Assembly (NCBI RefSeq): GCF_051297175.1 | Contig: NZ_JBINNY010000001.1 | Location: 4,898,001-4,962,000 of the forward strand | Direction: 5' to 3' | DNA length: 64,000 bases | From: Dryocola sp051297175 | GTDB taxonomy: Bacteria > Pseudomonadota > Gammaproteobacteria > Enterobacterales > Enterobacteriaceae | Shown: one piece after another, positions 16,723 through 24,907 of the stretch | Numbering within the stretch: position 1 is the first letter of the stretch | Layout: each line of letters opens with the position of its first letter | The notes under the pieces: model-generated | The model's database searches: none | The model's input: the letters and a program-made list of their open reading frames with translations, nothing else | What the model was told of the DNA's origin: nothing | Translations under genes and position numbers: made by a program

Positions 16723-18241
16723 GATGGTCACTCCTCAGTGCCGCTTCCATGACCTGTTCCTGGGTCAGGTTGTGGTTAATCAGGTTGGCTTTGATACGCC
16801 CCTCGTGCATTACCAGCACCCGGTCGCTCAGGCCGAGCACCTCGGGCAGTTCGGAAGAAATTACAATCACCGCAATTCCCTGCTGAACCAGGAGATTAAT
16901 GAGCTTGTAGATTTCGTATTTCGCGCCAATATCGATGCCGCGCGTGGGCTCATCAAGAATGAGAATGCGCGGGTTAAGCAGCAGGCAGCGGGCAAGAATC
17001 GCCTTTTGCTGATTGCCGCCGCTAAGCCGCCCGATGGCCAGCGCCGGGGAAGACGTTTTAACCTTCAGCCGCTGGATGAACTGCAAAATGCAGTTCTGTT
17101 CTGCGGCGTCGTCAAGGTGGCTCAACGCGCCGGAGAACTGGCCGAGCGAGGCGAGCGTGATGTTCTGCCCCACCGCCATCACCGGCACGATGCCATCTCT
17201 TTTGCGATCTTCCGGCACCATGGCGATACCGTGGGCGATAGCCTGCTGGCAGCGGGTAATAGTGACCGGCTGGTTGTCGATGTAGACCTTTCCTTCCGAT
17301 TTACCCGGCCATACGCCAAACAGGCACTGCACCGCTTCGGTACGCCCCGCGCCCACCAGCCCCGCGATGCCGAGAATTTCCCCCTTGCGCAGCGAGAACG
17401 AAATATCGTTTACCCGTTTGATGTGCCGGTTAACCGGGTGCCAGGCGGTAAGATGCTCAACGCGCAGAATCTCCTCGCCCGTTTGGTGCGGTTCGCTCGG
17501 GTACAGCGCCGTCAGTTCGCGGCCCACCATCATGGTGATAATGTCCGCCTCGCTCATGAGCTCCGCATCGCGCGTGCCGATGGGCTGCCCGTCGCGGATC
17601 ACGCAGATGGAATCCGAGATGGCTTTCACTTCATTGAGCTTGTGGGAGATGTAAATGCAGGCGATGCCGTGATCCTGCAAATCGCGGATTATCCGCAGCA
17701 GCACCGCCGTTTCCTGTTCGGTCAGCGAGGCCGTTGGCTCATCCAGAATCAGCAGGCGCACCTGTTTGTTCAGCGCTTTGGCTATCTCAACAAGCTGCTG
17801 TTGCCCAAGGCCTAAATCCCCCACGCGGGTATCCGGCGAAAGCGTCAGGTTTACCTGCGCCAGCAGCTTCTGGCAGCGCAGCGTCATGCTGTCATAGTCC
17901 AGCACGCCGAAACGCGACATTTCCGCGCCGAGGAAAATATTCTCCAGAATGGTCAGATGCTTCACCAGCGCCAGCTCCTGGTGAATGATGGCGATCCCTT
18001 TGCGTTCGGTATCGCGGATGTGGCTCGCCTCAAGCTTCTCCCCGGCAAACCAGATTTCGCCCTCATAGCTGCCGTAGGGATAGATGCCGCACAGCACCTT
18101 CATCAGCGTCGACTTGCCGGAGCCGTTTTCGCCGCACAGCGACATCACTTCCCCGGCGTTAACCGCAAGGCTGACGTTATCCACCGCCTTCACCACGCCA
18201 AAAGCCTTGGTGATATTTTTCATTTCCAGCAGGTAAGCCAT
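16700..18241 (-). CDS. xylG: D-xylose ABC transporter ATP-binding protein XylG
   Basis: 513 residues (same length as E. coli). Two fused ABC domains: the first with Walker A GENGSGKSTLMKVL, signature LGLGQQQLVEIAKAL and Walker B LLILDEPTASL; the second with the variant Walker A GLVGAGRTEAVQCLFG, signature LSGGNQQKAILARCLL and ILILDEPTRGID. This is the usual sugar-importer arrangement, with a degenerate second P-loop. It drives XylFH xylose uptake. The gene overlaps xylH and lies 53 bp from xylF. Confidence 0.97.
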   Translation of the reverse strand: MAYLLEMKNITKAFGVVKAVDNVSLAVNAGEVMSLCGENGSGKSTLMKVLCGIYPYGSYEGEIWFAGEKLEASHIRDTERKGIAIIHQELALVKHLTILENIFLGAEMSRFGVLDYDSMTLRCQKLLAQVNLTLSPDTRVGDLGLGQQQLVEIAKALNKQVRLLILDEPTASLTEQETAVLLRIIRDLQDHGIACIYISHKLNEVKAISDSICVIRDGQPIGTRDAELMSEADIITMMVGRELTALYPSEPHQTGEEILRVEHLTAWHPVNRHIKRVNDISFSLRKGEILGIAGLVGAGRTEAVQCLFGVWPGKSEGKVYIDNQPVTITRCQQAIAHGIAMVPEDRKRDGIVPVMAVGQNITLASLGQFSGALSHLDDAAEQNCILQFIQRLKVKTSSPALAIGRLSGGNQQKAILARCLLLNPRILILDEPTRGIDIGAKYEIYKLINLLVQQGIAVIVISSELPEVLGLSDRVLVMHEGRIKANLINHNLTQEQVMEAALRSDHHVENQPV

Positions 18242-18294
18242 AACTCCCCCGTATTTAAAGATTGCCGCCCGCAGCGGACCGCGGGCGATATGGG

Positions 18295-19287
18295 TTAGAG
18301 CTCGCTCTTTTTATGGAAGCCGTCGGCAACCACGGTGCTGTCGATATTGGCTTTATCCACTTCGACAGGCGTTAACAGGCGGGACGGAACGTCTTTCAGG
18401 CCGTTATTAAGCACGGCGTCGGACGCGGGCTGCTTGCCTTCGCCTAATTCCACGGCAATTTCCGCGGCGGTATTTGCCAGTTTGACGATGGGCTTATAGA
18501 CCGTCATAGTTTGCGTTCCGGCGATAATGCGCTTCACGCCCGCAAGATCCGCATCCTGGCCGGATATCGCCACCTTGCCCGCCAGCCCCTGCGCGCTCAG
18601 CGCCTGAATTGCACCGCCCGCCGTGGCATCGTTGGAGGCGACAACCGCATCGATTTTGTTATTGTTCGCCGTCAGGGCATTTTCCATAATTTTCAGCGCG
18701 TTTTCCGGCAGCCAGCCATCCGCCCACTGATCGCCGACAACGTTAATTTTTCCGCTGTCGATATAGGGTTTTAATACTTTCATCTGGCCTGCGCGGAACA
18801 GTTTGGCATTATTATCAACCGGCGAGCCGCCCATTAAGAAATAATTCCCGGACGGGACTTTATCGACGAGACTTTGCGCCTGTAATTCACCAACTTTTTC
18901 ATTATCAAACGAGATATAAAAATCGATATCCGCGTTATTAATCATGCGGTCATAGGCTAATACTTTTATGCCCTCGCGCTTTGCTTCGGCGACAACGTTA
19001 CTTAATACCTGGCCGTTGTAGGGAATAATAACCAGCACGTCTACGCCACGATTGATCATGTTTTCAATTTGCGACATTTGGGTTTCTTCGTTGCCGTTCG
19101 CCGACTGGACAAATACTTTTGCGCCCAGCGACTCGGCCTTTTTAACAAAAATATCGCGGTCCTTCTGCCAGCGCTCAAGGCGCAGGTCGTCTATCGCCAT
19201 GCCGATTTTCACTTCTTTAGCGATGCCGCTCATGCTGGTAAGAACGAGCGAGGCACACAGAGTCAGTAAGATGTTCTTAATCTTCAT
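18295..19287 (-). CDS. xylF: D-xylose-binding periplasmic protein XylF
   Basis: 330 residues from ATG 19287, exactly the E. coli length. Sec signal MKIKNILLTLCASLVLTSMS...IAKEVKIG, then a type I periplasmic binding fold with conserved xylose contacts (AIDDLRLERWQKDRD, ASNDATAGGAIQAL, SGQDADLAGVKRI). It delivers xylose to XylGH. The in-frame extension to 19350 is not in the family and runs into an ERIC element. That ERIC occupies 19308-19430, so the xylF leader carries a large hairpin immediately before the start codon; the Shine-Dalgarno (ACAGG, about 13 bp upstream) is weak and distant. Confidence 0.96.
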   Translation of the reverse strand: MKIKNILLTLCASLVLTSMSGIAKEVKIGMAIDDLRLERWQKDRDIFVKKAESLGAKVFVQSANGNEETQMSQIENMINRGVDVLVIIPYNGQVLSNVVAEAKREGIKVLAYDRMINNADIDFYISFDNEKVGELQAQSLVDKVPSGNYFLMGGSPVDNNAKLFRAGQMKVLKPYIDSGKINVVGDQWADGWLPENALKIMENALTANNNKIDAVVASNDATAGGAIQALSAQGLAGKVAISGQDADLAGVKRIIAGTQTMTVYKPIVKLANTAAEIAVELGEGKQPASDAVLNNGLKDVPSRLLTPVEVDKANIDSTVVADGFHKKSEL

Positions 19288-19307
19288 ATTATTTTTACCT
19301 GTAGGGT

Positions 19308-19430
19308 GGCCCGTTATACTTCGAGCTGTAGGGGTGTTAGCTACTCTCACTTACCCCAGTCACTTACTGAAGTAAGCTCCTGGGGATAAGCTCCCTTGCC
19401 GCCAACCTACAACTTGAAATATTTAGGGCC
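19308..19430. repeat. ERIC (IRU) element in the xylF leader
   Basis: A palindromic element of about 123 bp with termini GGCCCGTTATACTTCGAGCT and the inverted match AACTTGAAATATTTAGGGCC. The centre has the ERIC core CTTACCCCAGTCACTTACTG and AGTAAGCTCCTGGGGATAAG, the sequences used as ERIC landmarks. It lies between the divergent xyl promoters and the xylF start, 20 bp from the ATG, and should be transcribed as one long stem-loop. Confidence 0.9.
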
Positions 19431-19779
19431 TGATTATTCGGATTTAAGAATGAAATATTTCCGCAGACCGAACGAATTGTTGTCGCTGAATGAAAAAGCG
19501 GCAATTACAGATTTTCATCTTCCCATTATGGAATTTGGTTTAATTCTCAATTTATGATGGGGATCTTCTTTTAAATTAGCGCGCTCATCATTTTGCTTAA
19601 TTTTTGGAATAGAGCTCGAATGATTTCTTTGTATATTTTCACCAGTTTTTGCGAGGTGGCGCACATTTGGGTATTCTCTAAAGCGCAGTGTGAAATAACG
19701 TAATTGAGCAACGGCGATGGAAAACCCAGGATAAGTACACATTCGCCTGGCAGCAGTTTTCCTGATTACGGAGTCCACT
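19431..19779. promoter_or_regulatory. Divergent xylF/xylA control region
   Basis: AT-rich 350 bp between the ERIC and xylA. In E. coli this interval holds two XylR sites and a CRP site. GTGTGAAATAACGTAATTG (19688-19706) could be a weak CRP half-consensus; XylR sites could not be assigned by eye. TACGGAGT (19767-19774) precedes xylA as its ribosome-binding site. Confidence 0.5.
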
Positions 19780-21102
19780 ATGCAAGCCTATTTCGACCAA
19801 CTCGATCGCGTTCGTTTCGAAGGCACCAAAACCACCAACCCGCTGGCGTTCCGCCACTACAACCCGGACGAGCTGGTGCTCGGTAAACGCATGGAAGAAC
19901 ACCTGCGCTTTGCCGCCTGTTACTGGCACACCTTCTGCTGGAACGGCGCGGATATGTTCGGCGTCGGTGCCTTTGAGCGCCCATGGCAGCAGGCCGGTGA
20001 CGCAATGGCGCTGGCAAAACGTAAGGCCGACGTCGCCTTTGAATTTTTCCACAAGCTGAACGTGCCGTATTACTGCTTCCACGACGTGGACGTGTCGCCG
20101 GAAGGTGCCTCCCTCAAGGAATATCAAAACAACTTCGCGCAGATGACCGAAGTGCTGGCGCAAAAACAGCAGGAAACCGGCGTGAAGCTGCTGTGGGGCA
20201 CGGCAAACTGCTTTACTAACCCTCGCTACGGCGCGGGTGCGGCCACCAACCCGGACCCGGAAGTGTTCTCCTGGGCGGCTTCGCAGGTGGTTGCGGCGAT
20301 GAACGCAACGCACCAGCTGGGCGGCGAAAACTACGTGCTGTGGGGCGGGCGTGAAGGCTACGAATCCCTGCTGAATACCGATCTGCGTCAGGAACGCGAG
20401 CAAATTGGCCGCTTCATGCAGATGGTGGTTGAACACAAACACAAAATTGGCTTCCGCGGCACTCTGCTAATCGAACCGAAACCGCAGGAACCTACCAAGC
20501 ACCAGTACGATTACGACGTCGCGACGGTGTACGGCTTCCTGAAACAGTTTGGTCTGGAAAAAGAGATCAAGGTAAACATCGAGGCGAACCACGCCACGCT
20601 TGCAGGCCACTCTTTCCATCACGAAATCGCCAGCGCCATTGCCCTGGGAATCTTCGGCTCGGTGGATGCCAACCGTGGCGATGCGCAGCTGGGCTGGGAT
20701 ACCGACCAGTTCCCGAACAGCGTTGAAGAAAACTCGCTGGTGATGTACGAGATCCTCAAGGCGGGCGGCTTCTCCACCGGCGGGCTGAACTTTGATGCCA
20801 AAGTGCGTCGCCAGAGCACCGACAAATATGACCTGTTCTACGGCCATATCGGCGCGATGGACGTGATGGCGCTGTCGCTGAAAATCGCCGCGCGCATGAT
20901 TGAAGACGGCGAGCTGGATAAGCGTGTCGCGAAACGTTACGCAGGCTGGAATGGTGAACTGGGCCAGCAAATTCTGAAAGGACAGATGTCGCTGGCGCAG
21001 ATTGCGCAGTACGCTGAACAGCATAATCTGGCACCACAGCACCAGAGCGGCCACCAGGAGCTGCTGGAAAACCTGGTAAATCACTACCTGTTCGACAAAT
21101 AA
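19780..21102 (+). CDS. xylA: Xylose isomerase XylA
   Basis: 440 residues, as in E. coli. TIM-barrel enzyme converting D-xylose to D-xylulose with two divalent metals: catalytic His in YYCFHDVDVSPEG, metal-site residues in LIEPKPQEPTKHQYD, NIEANHATLAGHSFHHE and SVDANRGDAQLGWDTDQFP. First gene of the catabolic xylAB transcript, controlled by XylR and CRP. The distance to xylB is 445 bp, filled by a REP array, against a short gap in E. coli; this could reduce or uncouple xylB expression. Confidence 0.98.
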   Translation: MQAYFDQLDRVRFEGTKTTNPLAFRHYNPDELVLGKRMEEHLRFAACYWHTFCWNGADMFGVGAFERPWQQAGDAMALAKRKADVAFEFFHKLNVPYYCFHDVDVSPEGASLKEYQNNFAQMTEVLAQKQQETGVKLLWGTANCFTNPRYGAGAATNPDPEVFSWAASQVVAAMNATHQLGGENYVLWGGREGYESLLNTDLRQEREQIGRFMQMVVEHKHKIGFRGTLLIEPKPQEPTKHQYDYDVATVYGFLKQFGLEKEIKVNIEANHATLAGHSFHHEIASAIALGIFGSVDANRGDAQLGWDTDQFPNSVEENSLVMYEILKAGGFSTGGLNFDAKVRRQSTDKYDLFYGHIGAMDVMALSLKIAARMIEDGELDKRVAKRYAGWNGELGQQILKGQMSLAQIAQYAEQHNLAPQHQSGHQELLENLVNHYLFDK

Positions 21103-21119
21103 CCCCAGGCCTTAGTAGC

Positions 21120-21498
21120 GGTGGATGGCGCTAACGCTTATCCACCCTACGAATATTTCATAGGTCGGGTAAACGAAGTGCCACCCGACATGATGTGGTA
21201 GATGGCACTAAAGTTTATTCACCCTACGGATATTTCATAGGTCGGGTAAACGAAGTGCCACCCGACATGATGTGGTAGATGGCACTAAAGTTTATTCACC
21301 CTACGGATATTTCGTAGGTCGGGTAAACGAAGTGCCACCCGACATGATGTGGTGGATGACACTAACATTTATCTACCCTACGGATATTTCGTAGGTCGGG
21401 TAAACGAAGTGCCACCCGACATGATGTGGTGGATGACACTAACATTTATCTACCCTACGGATATTTCGTAGGTCGGGTAAACGAAGTGCCACCCGACA
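21120..21498. repeat. REP array B: five tandem units at 77-bp period inside xylAB
   Basis: After one head unit (21120-21150), GTAGGTCGGGTAAACGAAGT-GCCACCCGACATGATGTGGT units start at 21160, 21237, 21314, 21391 and 21468, exactly 77 bp apart. Within each period a forward REP alternates with an inverted, diverged one (GGTGGATGACACTAACATTT then ATCTACCCTACGGATATTTC). Copies 1-2 and copies 3-4 pair off by shared substitutions (TAGATGGCACTAAAG against TGGATGACACTAACA), recording stepwise duplication. It would be transcribed between the xylA and xylB cistrons. Confidence 0.93.
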
Positions 21499-21547
21499 TT
21501 TAGCGCCAGGCCTTCAGCAATCTAGTCGGTTTTAAGGAACTGCCATT

Positions 21548-23002
21548 ATGTATATCGGAATCGATCTCGGAACCTCGGGCGTAAAAGCGATTTTGCTCGG
21601 CGAGCAGGGCGAGGTATTGGCCTCGTGCACTGAACCGCTAACCGTTTCGCGCCCGCATCCGCTGTGGTCGGAACAGGATCCAGAGGACTGGTGGCAGGCA
21701 ACCGACCGGGCAATGAAAGCGCTTGGCGAACAGCATTCTCTTACGGGCGTGAAAGCGTTGGGTATTGCCGGGCAAATGCACGGCGCAACGCTTATCGACA
21801 GCAAGCAGCAGGTGCTGCGCCCGGCGATTTTATGGAACGATGGCCGCAGCGGCGAAGAGTGCGCCCTGCTAGAAGCCAACGTTGAAGATTCCCGCAGCAT
21901 CACCGGCAACCTGATGATGCCGGGCTTTACCGCGCCAAAACTGCTGTGGGTTGAACGCCACGAGCCGGATATCTTTGCGCAGATCAACAAGGTTCTACTG
22001 CCGAAAGACTATCTGCGCATGCGCATGACAGGCAAGTTCGCAAGCGACATGTCCGATGCGGCTGGCACCATGTGGCTGGACGTGGCAAAACGCGACTGGA
22101 GCGACACCATGCTCGACGCCTGTCGCCTGAGCCGCCAGCACATGCCAGAACTCTTTGAAGGCAGCGAAATCACCGGCGTTCTGAAAGCCGAGGTGGCCGA
22201 GGCGTGGAAAATGTCTGCCGTGCCCGTGGTGGCCGGCGGCGGCGATAATGCAGCAGGCGCCGTTGGCGTTGGCATGGTAGACGCGGGCCAGGCGATGCTA
22301 TCGCTCGGTACGTCCGGCGTTTATTTCGCGGTCAGCGACGGTTTTCGGAGCAAGCCAGAAAGCGCGGTGCACAGCTTCTGCCACGCGCTTCCCAACCGCT
22401 GGCATTTAATGTCCGTGATGCTCAGCGCCGCGTCCTGCCTGGACTGGGCGGCAAAACTCACCGGCTTAGGCTCGGTTCCCGCCCTGCTGGCGGCGGCGGA
22501 AAAAGCTAACGAAGATGCGGGCGTTGTCTGGTTCCTACCTTATCTGTCCGGGGAACGTACACCGCACAATAACCCACAGGCAAAAGGCGTGTTCTTTGGC
22601 TTAACGCATCAGCACGGCCCGGCGGAGCTTGCGCGATCGGTGCTGGAAGGCGTGGGCTACGCGCTGGCAGACGGCATGGACGTAGTGCATTCCTGCGGCA
22701 TCACGCCGAAAAGCATTACGCTTATCGGCGGCGGCGCGCGCAGCCCGTACTGGCGGCAAATGCTGGCGGATATCAGCGGGCAAACGTTGGATTACCGCAC
22801 CGGCGGCGACGTAGGCCCGGCGCTCGGCGCGGCGCGCCTGGCGCAAATTGCGATGTCACCGGGAAAATCCCTGCAATCTCTGCTGCCACAGCTGGAGCTG
22901 GAACAGCAGCACATCCCGGATATGGCACGTCACCAGCGCTATGCCGGGCGTCGGCAGGTATTTAACCAGATTTACCAGCAGCTTCTGCCGCTGATGTCCT
23001 GA
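21548..23002 (+). CDS. xylB: Xylulokinase XylB
   Basis: 484 residues, the E. coli length. FGGY carbohydrate kinase: N-terminal phosphate motif GIDLGTSGVKAILL, substrate loop AGQMHGATLID, catalytic aspartate in WNDGRSGEEC region and DNAAGAVGVG, C-terminal ATP motif LIGGGARSPYWRQMLADI. It phosphorylates xylulose to xylulose 5-phosphate for the pentose phosphate pathway. GGAACTGCC precedes the ATG. It is downstream of xylA across array B and is followed by array C. Confidence 0.97.
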   Translation: MYIGIDLGTSGVKAILLGEQGEVLASCTEPLTVSRPHPLWSEQDPEDWWQATDRAMKALGEQHSLTGVKALGIAGQMHGATLIDSKQQVLRPAILWNDGRSGEECALLEANVEDSRSITGNLMMPGFTAPKLLWVERHEPDIFAQINKVLLPKDYLRMRMTGKFASDMSDAAGTMWLDVAKRDWSDTMLDACRLSRQHMPELFEGSEITGVLKAEVAEAWKMSAVPVVAGGGDNAAGAVGVGMVDAGQAMLSLGTSGVYFAVSDGFRSKPESAVHSFCHALPNRWHLMSVMLSAASCLDWAAKLTGLGSVPALLAAAEKANEDAGVVWFLPYLSGERTPHNNPQAKGVFFGLTHQHGPAELARSVLEGVGYALADGMDVVHSCGITPKSITLIGGGARSPYWRQMLADISGQTLDYRTGGDVGPALGAARLAQIAMSPGKSLQSLLPQLELEQQHIPDMARHQRYAGRRQVFNQIYQQLLPLMS

Positions 23003-23015
23003 TTTAACCCGTAGC

Positions 23016-23329
23016 GGTGGATGGCGCTTGCGCTTATCCACCCTACAAAATCCTCGATTCCGTATAACCGTAGGTCGCGTAAGCGCAAGCGCCATCCACC
23101 CTACAATACCCTCGATTCCGTATAGCCGTAGGTCGCGTAAGCGAAGCGCCATCCACCCTACAAAATCCTCGATTCCGTATAGCCGTAGGTCGCGTAAGCG
23201 AAGCGCCATCCACCCCACAAAATCCTTGATTCCGTATAGCCGTAGGTCGCGTAAGCGAAGCGCCATCCACCCCACAAAACCCTCGATTCCGTATCGTCGT
23301 AGGTCGGATAAGCGCAAGCGCCATCCGAC
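23016..23329. repeat. REP array C: head unit plus five units at 57-bp period
   Basis: An inverted head REP (23016-23046) and five units GTAGGTCGCGTAAGCGAAGC-GCCATCCACCCTACAAAATC start at 23070, 23128, 23185, 23242 and 23299 (spacing 58, 57, 57, 57), separated by CTCGATTCCGTATAGCC. The last unit reverts to the GTCGGATAAGCGCAAGCGCC-ATCCGAC type. Several minus-strand frames here encode only repeated peptides and are not genes. Confidence 0.93.
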
Positions 23330-23450
23330 ACTGCCACAAGCAAATCCGCAAACTCGTCCCGATTCACCCTCACCCTGTCCGTTTTTGGTATTAGCAACCG
23401 CGATACCCCTTGTCACAATGTAATCCTACCCACCGACGAGGAGTCCGAAA
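23330..23450. other. Upstream region of the hydrolase gene
   Basis: Unique sequence after array C. ACGAGGAG ends near 23441 and is the ribosome-binding site of the following gene; promoter boxes were not assigned. Confidence 0.4.
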
Positions 23451-23993
23451 ATGTCACGTTCCGCGCTTATTAATATTGATACGCAGCAGTCCTTCTTTCA
23501 CCGTGACTACTGGCAGGAGGACGACGTGCCGGCTTTTCAGCAGGCGATTTTGCGGCTGATTTCCGGCTGTCAGGATTTGGGCGTGCCGGTGGTGGATATC
23601 TTCCACGTTGATGATGAAGGCCCGTTCTCGCTGGCCTCGGGCTCGGTGAAGGCGATGCCGTTCCTCAGCCATAAAGCGGACGTCACGTTCGAGAAGCACG
23701 TGCACAACGCGTTTACCGATACCGGGCTGGATTACTGGCTGCGGACGCAAGGTATCAACCACCTGATTATCTGCGGGCTGCGCACGGAACAGTGCTGCGA
23801 AACCACAACCCGCGTGGCGTCGGACCTCGGCTATCGCGTTTCTTTTGTCAGCGAGGCTATGCTCACCTTCCCGATGCGCTGGAAAGGCGTTACGCTGGAC
23901 GCCGCAACCCTGCGCCACCGTACTGAAACGGTGCTGGCGGGGCGTTTTGCGGATGTTCAAACCGTCGCCGAGTGCCTGGAGTCTTTATCGTGA
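23451..23993 (+). CDS. Isochorismatase-family cysteine hydrolase
   Basis: 180 residues of the isochorismatase-like hydrolase fold. The catalytic triad is visible: Asp10 (LINIDTQQSF), Lys82 (VTFEKHVHNAF) and Cys115 (ICGLRTEQCCETTTR). The family includes nicotinamidases, N-carbamoyl amidases and uncharacterised amide hydrolases; the substrate cannot be deduced. A strong GACGAGGAG site precedes the ATG. Its stop overlaps the GTG start of the next gene, so it is translationally coupled to a GlxA-type regulator, a pairing that suggests the regulator senses the substrate or product of this enzyme. Confidence 0.9.
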   Translation: MSRSALINIDTQQSFFHRDYWQEDDVPAFQQAILRLISGCQDLGVPVVDIFHVDDEGPFSLASGSVKAMPFLSHKADVTFEKHVHNAFTDTGLDYWLRTQGINHLIICGLRTEQCCETTTRVASDLGYRVSFVSEAMLTFPMRWKGVTLDAATLRHRTETVLAGRFADVQTVAECLESLS

Positions 23994-24907
23994 GTGTTGG
24001 GGTCTGGTTCGTTGTTTTGCCTGGTGTACTGTCGCTCGATCTCACGGGGCCTGCGGAAACGCTGACGCTTGCCGGGGACGCGTTTCACCTGCATTTCATT
24101 GGCCCCGACCCGCAGGTAACAACCTCTATCGGGCTGAGCTTTGGCGGCATTGAACCGCTGCCGGAAAGCTTCCCGCCCGGTAGCCTTCTTGTGCTGCCGG
24201 GCGTTTGCGACTCCAACCGCTATTTTGATACCCCTCAGGCCGAGGAGGTGCGCCGCTGGCTCACCCGCCTGCAGCCGCAGATCCACAGCCAGCGGCTCAA
24301 TCTGATGTGCGTTTGCTCCGGCTCGCTTCTGGCGGCGAAGGCCGGGCTGATGAACGGCGTGCAGTGCACCACCCATCACGACGTGCTGGCAAGGCTGCGC
24401 GCCGCAGCCCCCACCGCTCAGGTGAAAGATAACCGTATTTTTGTTGAAGACCGGAGCATCTGGACCAGCGCGGGGATCACTTCAGGCATTGATCTGTCGC
24501 TGCACCTGATAAACCGCTACTGCGGGCCGAAAGCGGCGCTGGACGTGGCCCGCGAGATGGTGGTGTGGTTCCGCCGTTCGGGCGACGACCCGCAGCTTTC
24601 GCCGTGGTTGCGCTATCGCAATCATATTCACCCGGCGGTGCATCGCGCGCAGGATCTGCTTTCTGCCGCCCCGGAACTGGCCTGGGGCGTAGAGGAAATA
24701 GCCGATAAGGTGCACGTAAGCGCGCGCCATTTATCGCGGCTTTTTCAGCAACATCTTGGGATATCGGTGCGGGACTATCTTGAACAGCTTCGTCTGGCGG
24801 TCGCCGAACAGCGTTTATTGCAGGGCCAGCGCATGGAGCAGGCGGCGGTGGCGGCCGGGTTTTCCTCACCTCGCCAGCTGCACCGCGCCCGCGCCCGTAA
24901 TGCCTAA
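23990..24907 (+). CDS. GlxA-type AraC-family regulator with DJ-1/PfpI domain
   Basis: 305 residues from the GTG at 23990, which overlaps the previous stop (GTGA) and has GGAG eight bases upstream; another GTG at 23972 lacks a good site. Residues 1-180 form a DJ-1/PfpI-like domain (LPGVLSLDLTGPAETL, nucleophile-elbow MCVCSGSLLAAKAGLMNG, WTSAGITSGIDLSLHLI). Residues 205-305 are an AraC double HTH (LAWGVEEIADKVHVSARHL, AVAAGFSSPRQLHRA). It is probably the activator or repressor of the hydrolase it is coupled to. Its stop codon overlaps that of wecH by 4 bp on the opposite strand. Confidence 0.92.
   Translation: MSVGVWFVVLPGVLSLDLTGPAETLTLAGDAFHLHFIGPDPQVTTSIGLSFGGIEPLPESFPPGSLLVLPGVCDSNRYFDTPQAEEVRRWLTRLQPQIHSQRLNLMCVCSGSLLAAKAGLMNGVQCTTHHDVLARLRAAAPTAQVKDNRIFVEDRSIWTSAGITSGIDLSLHLINRYCGPKAALDVAREMVVWFRRSGDDPQLSPWLRYRNHIHPAVHRAQDLLSAAPELAWGVEEIADKVHVSARHLSRLFQQHLGISVRDYLEQLRLAVAEQRLLQGQRMEQAAVAAGFSSPRQLHRARARNA

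Noticed and set aside
21160..21498. Regularly spaced repeats as a CRISPR array
   Set aside because: The intervals between palindromes are themselves repeated, not unique spacers; no cas genes; palindromes are REP type. Same for the other two arrays.
22856..23423. Several overlapping ORFs on both strands encoding repeated peptides
   Set aside because: They are translations of REP array C; the peptide repeat follows the 57-bp DNA unit (19 codons), and no start signal or homologue is seen. The same holds for frames across array A (607-1024).
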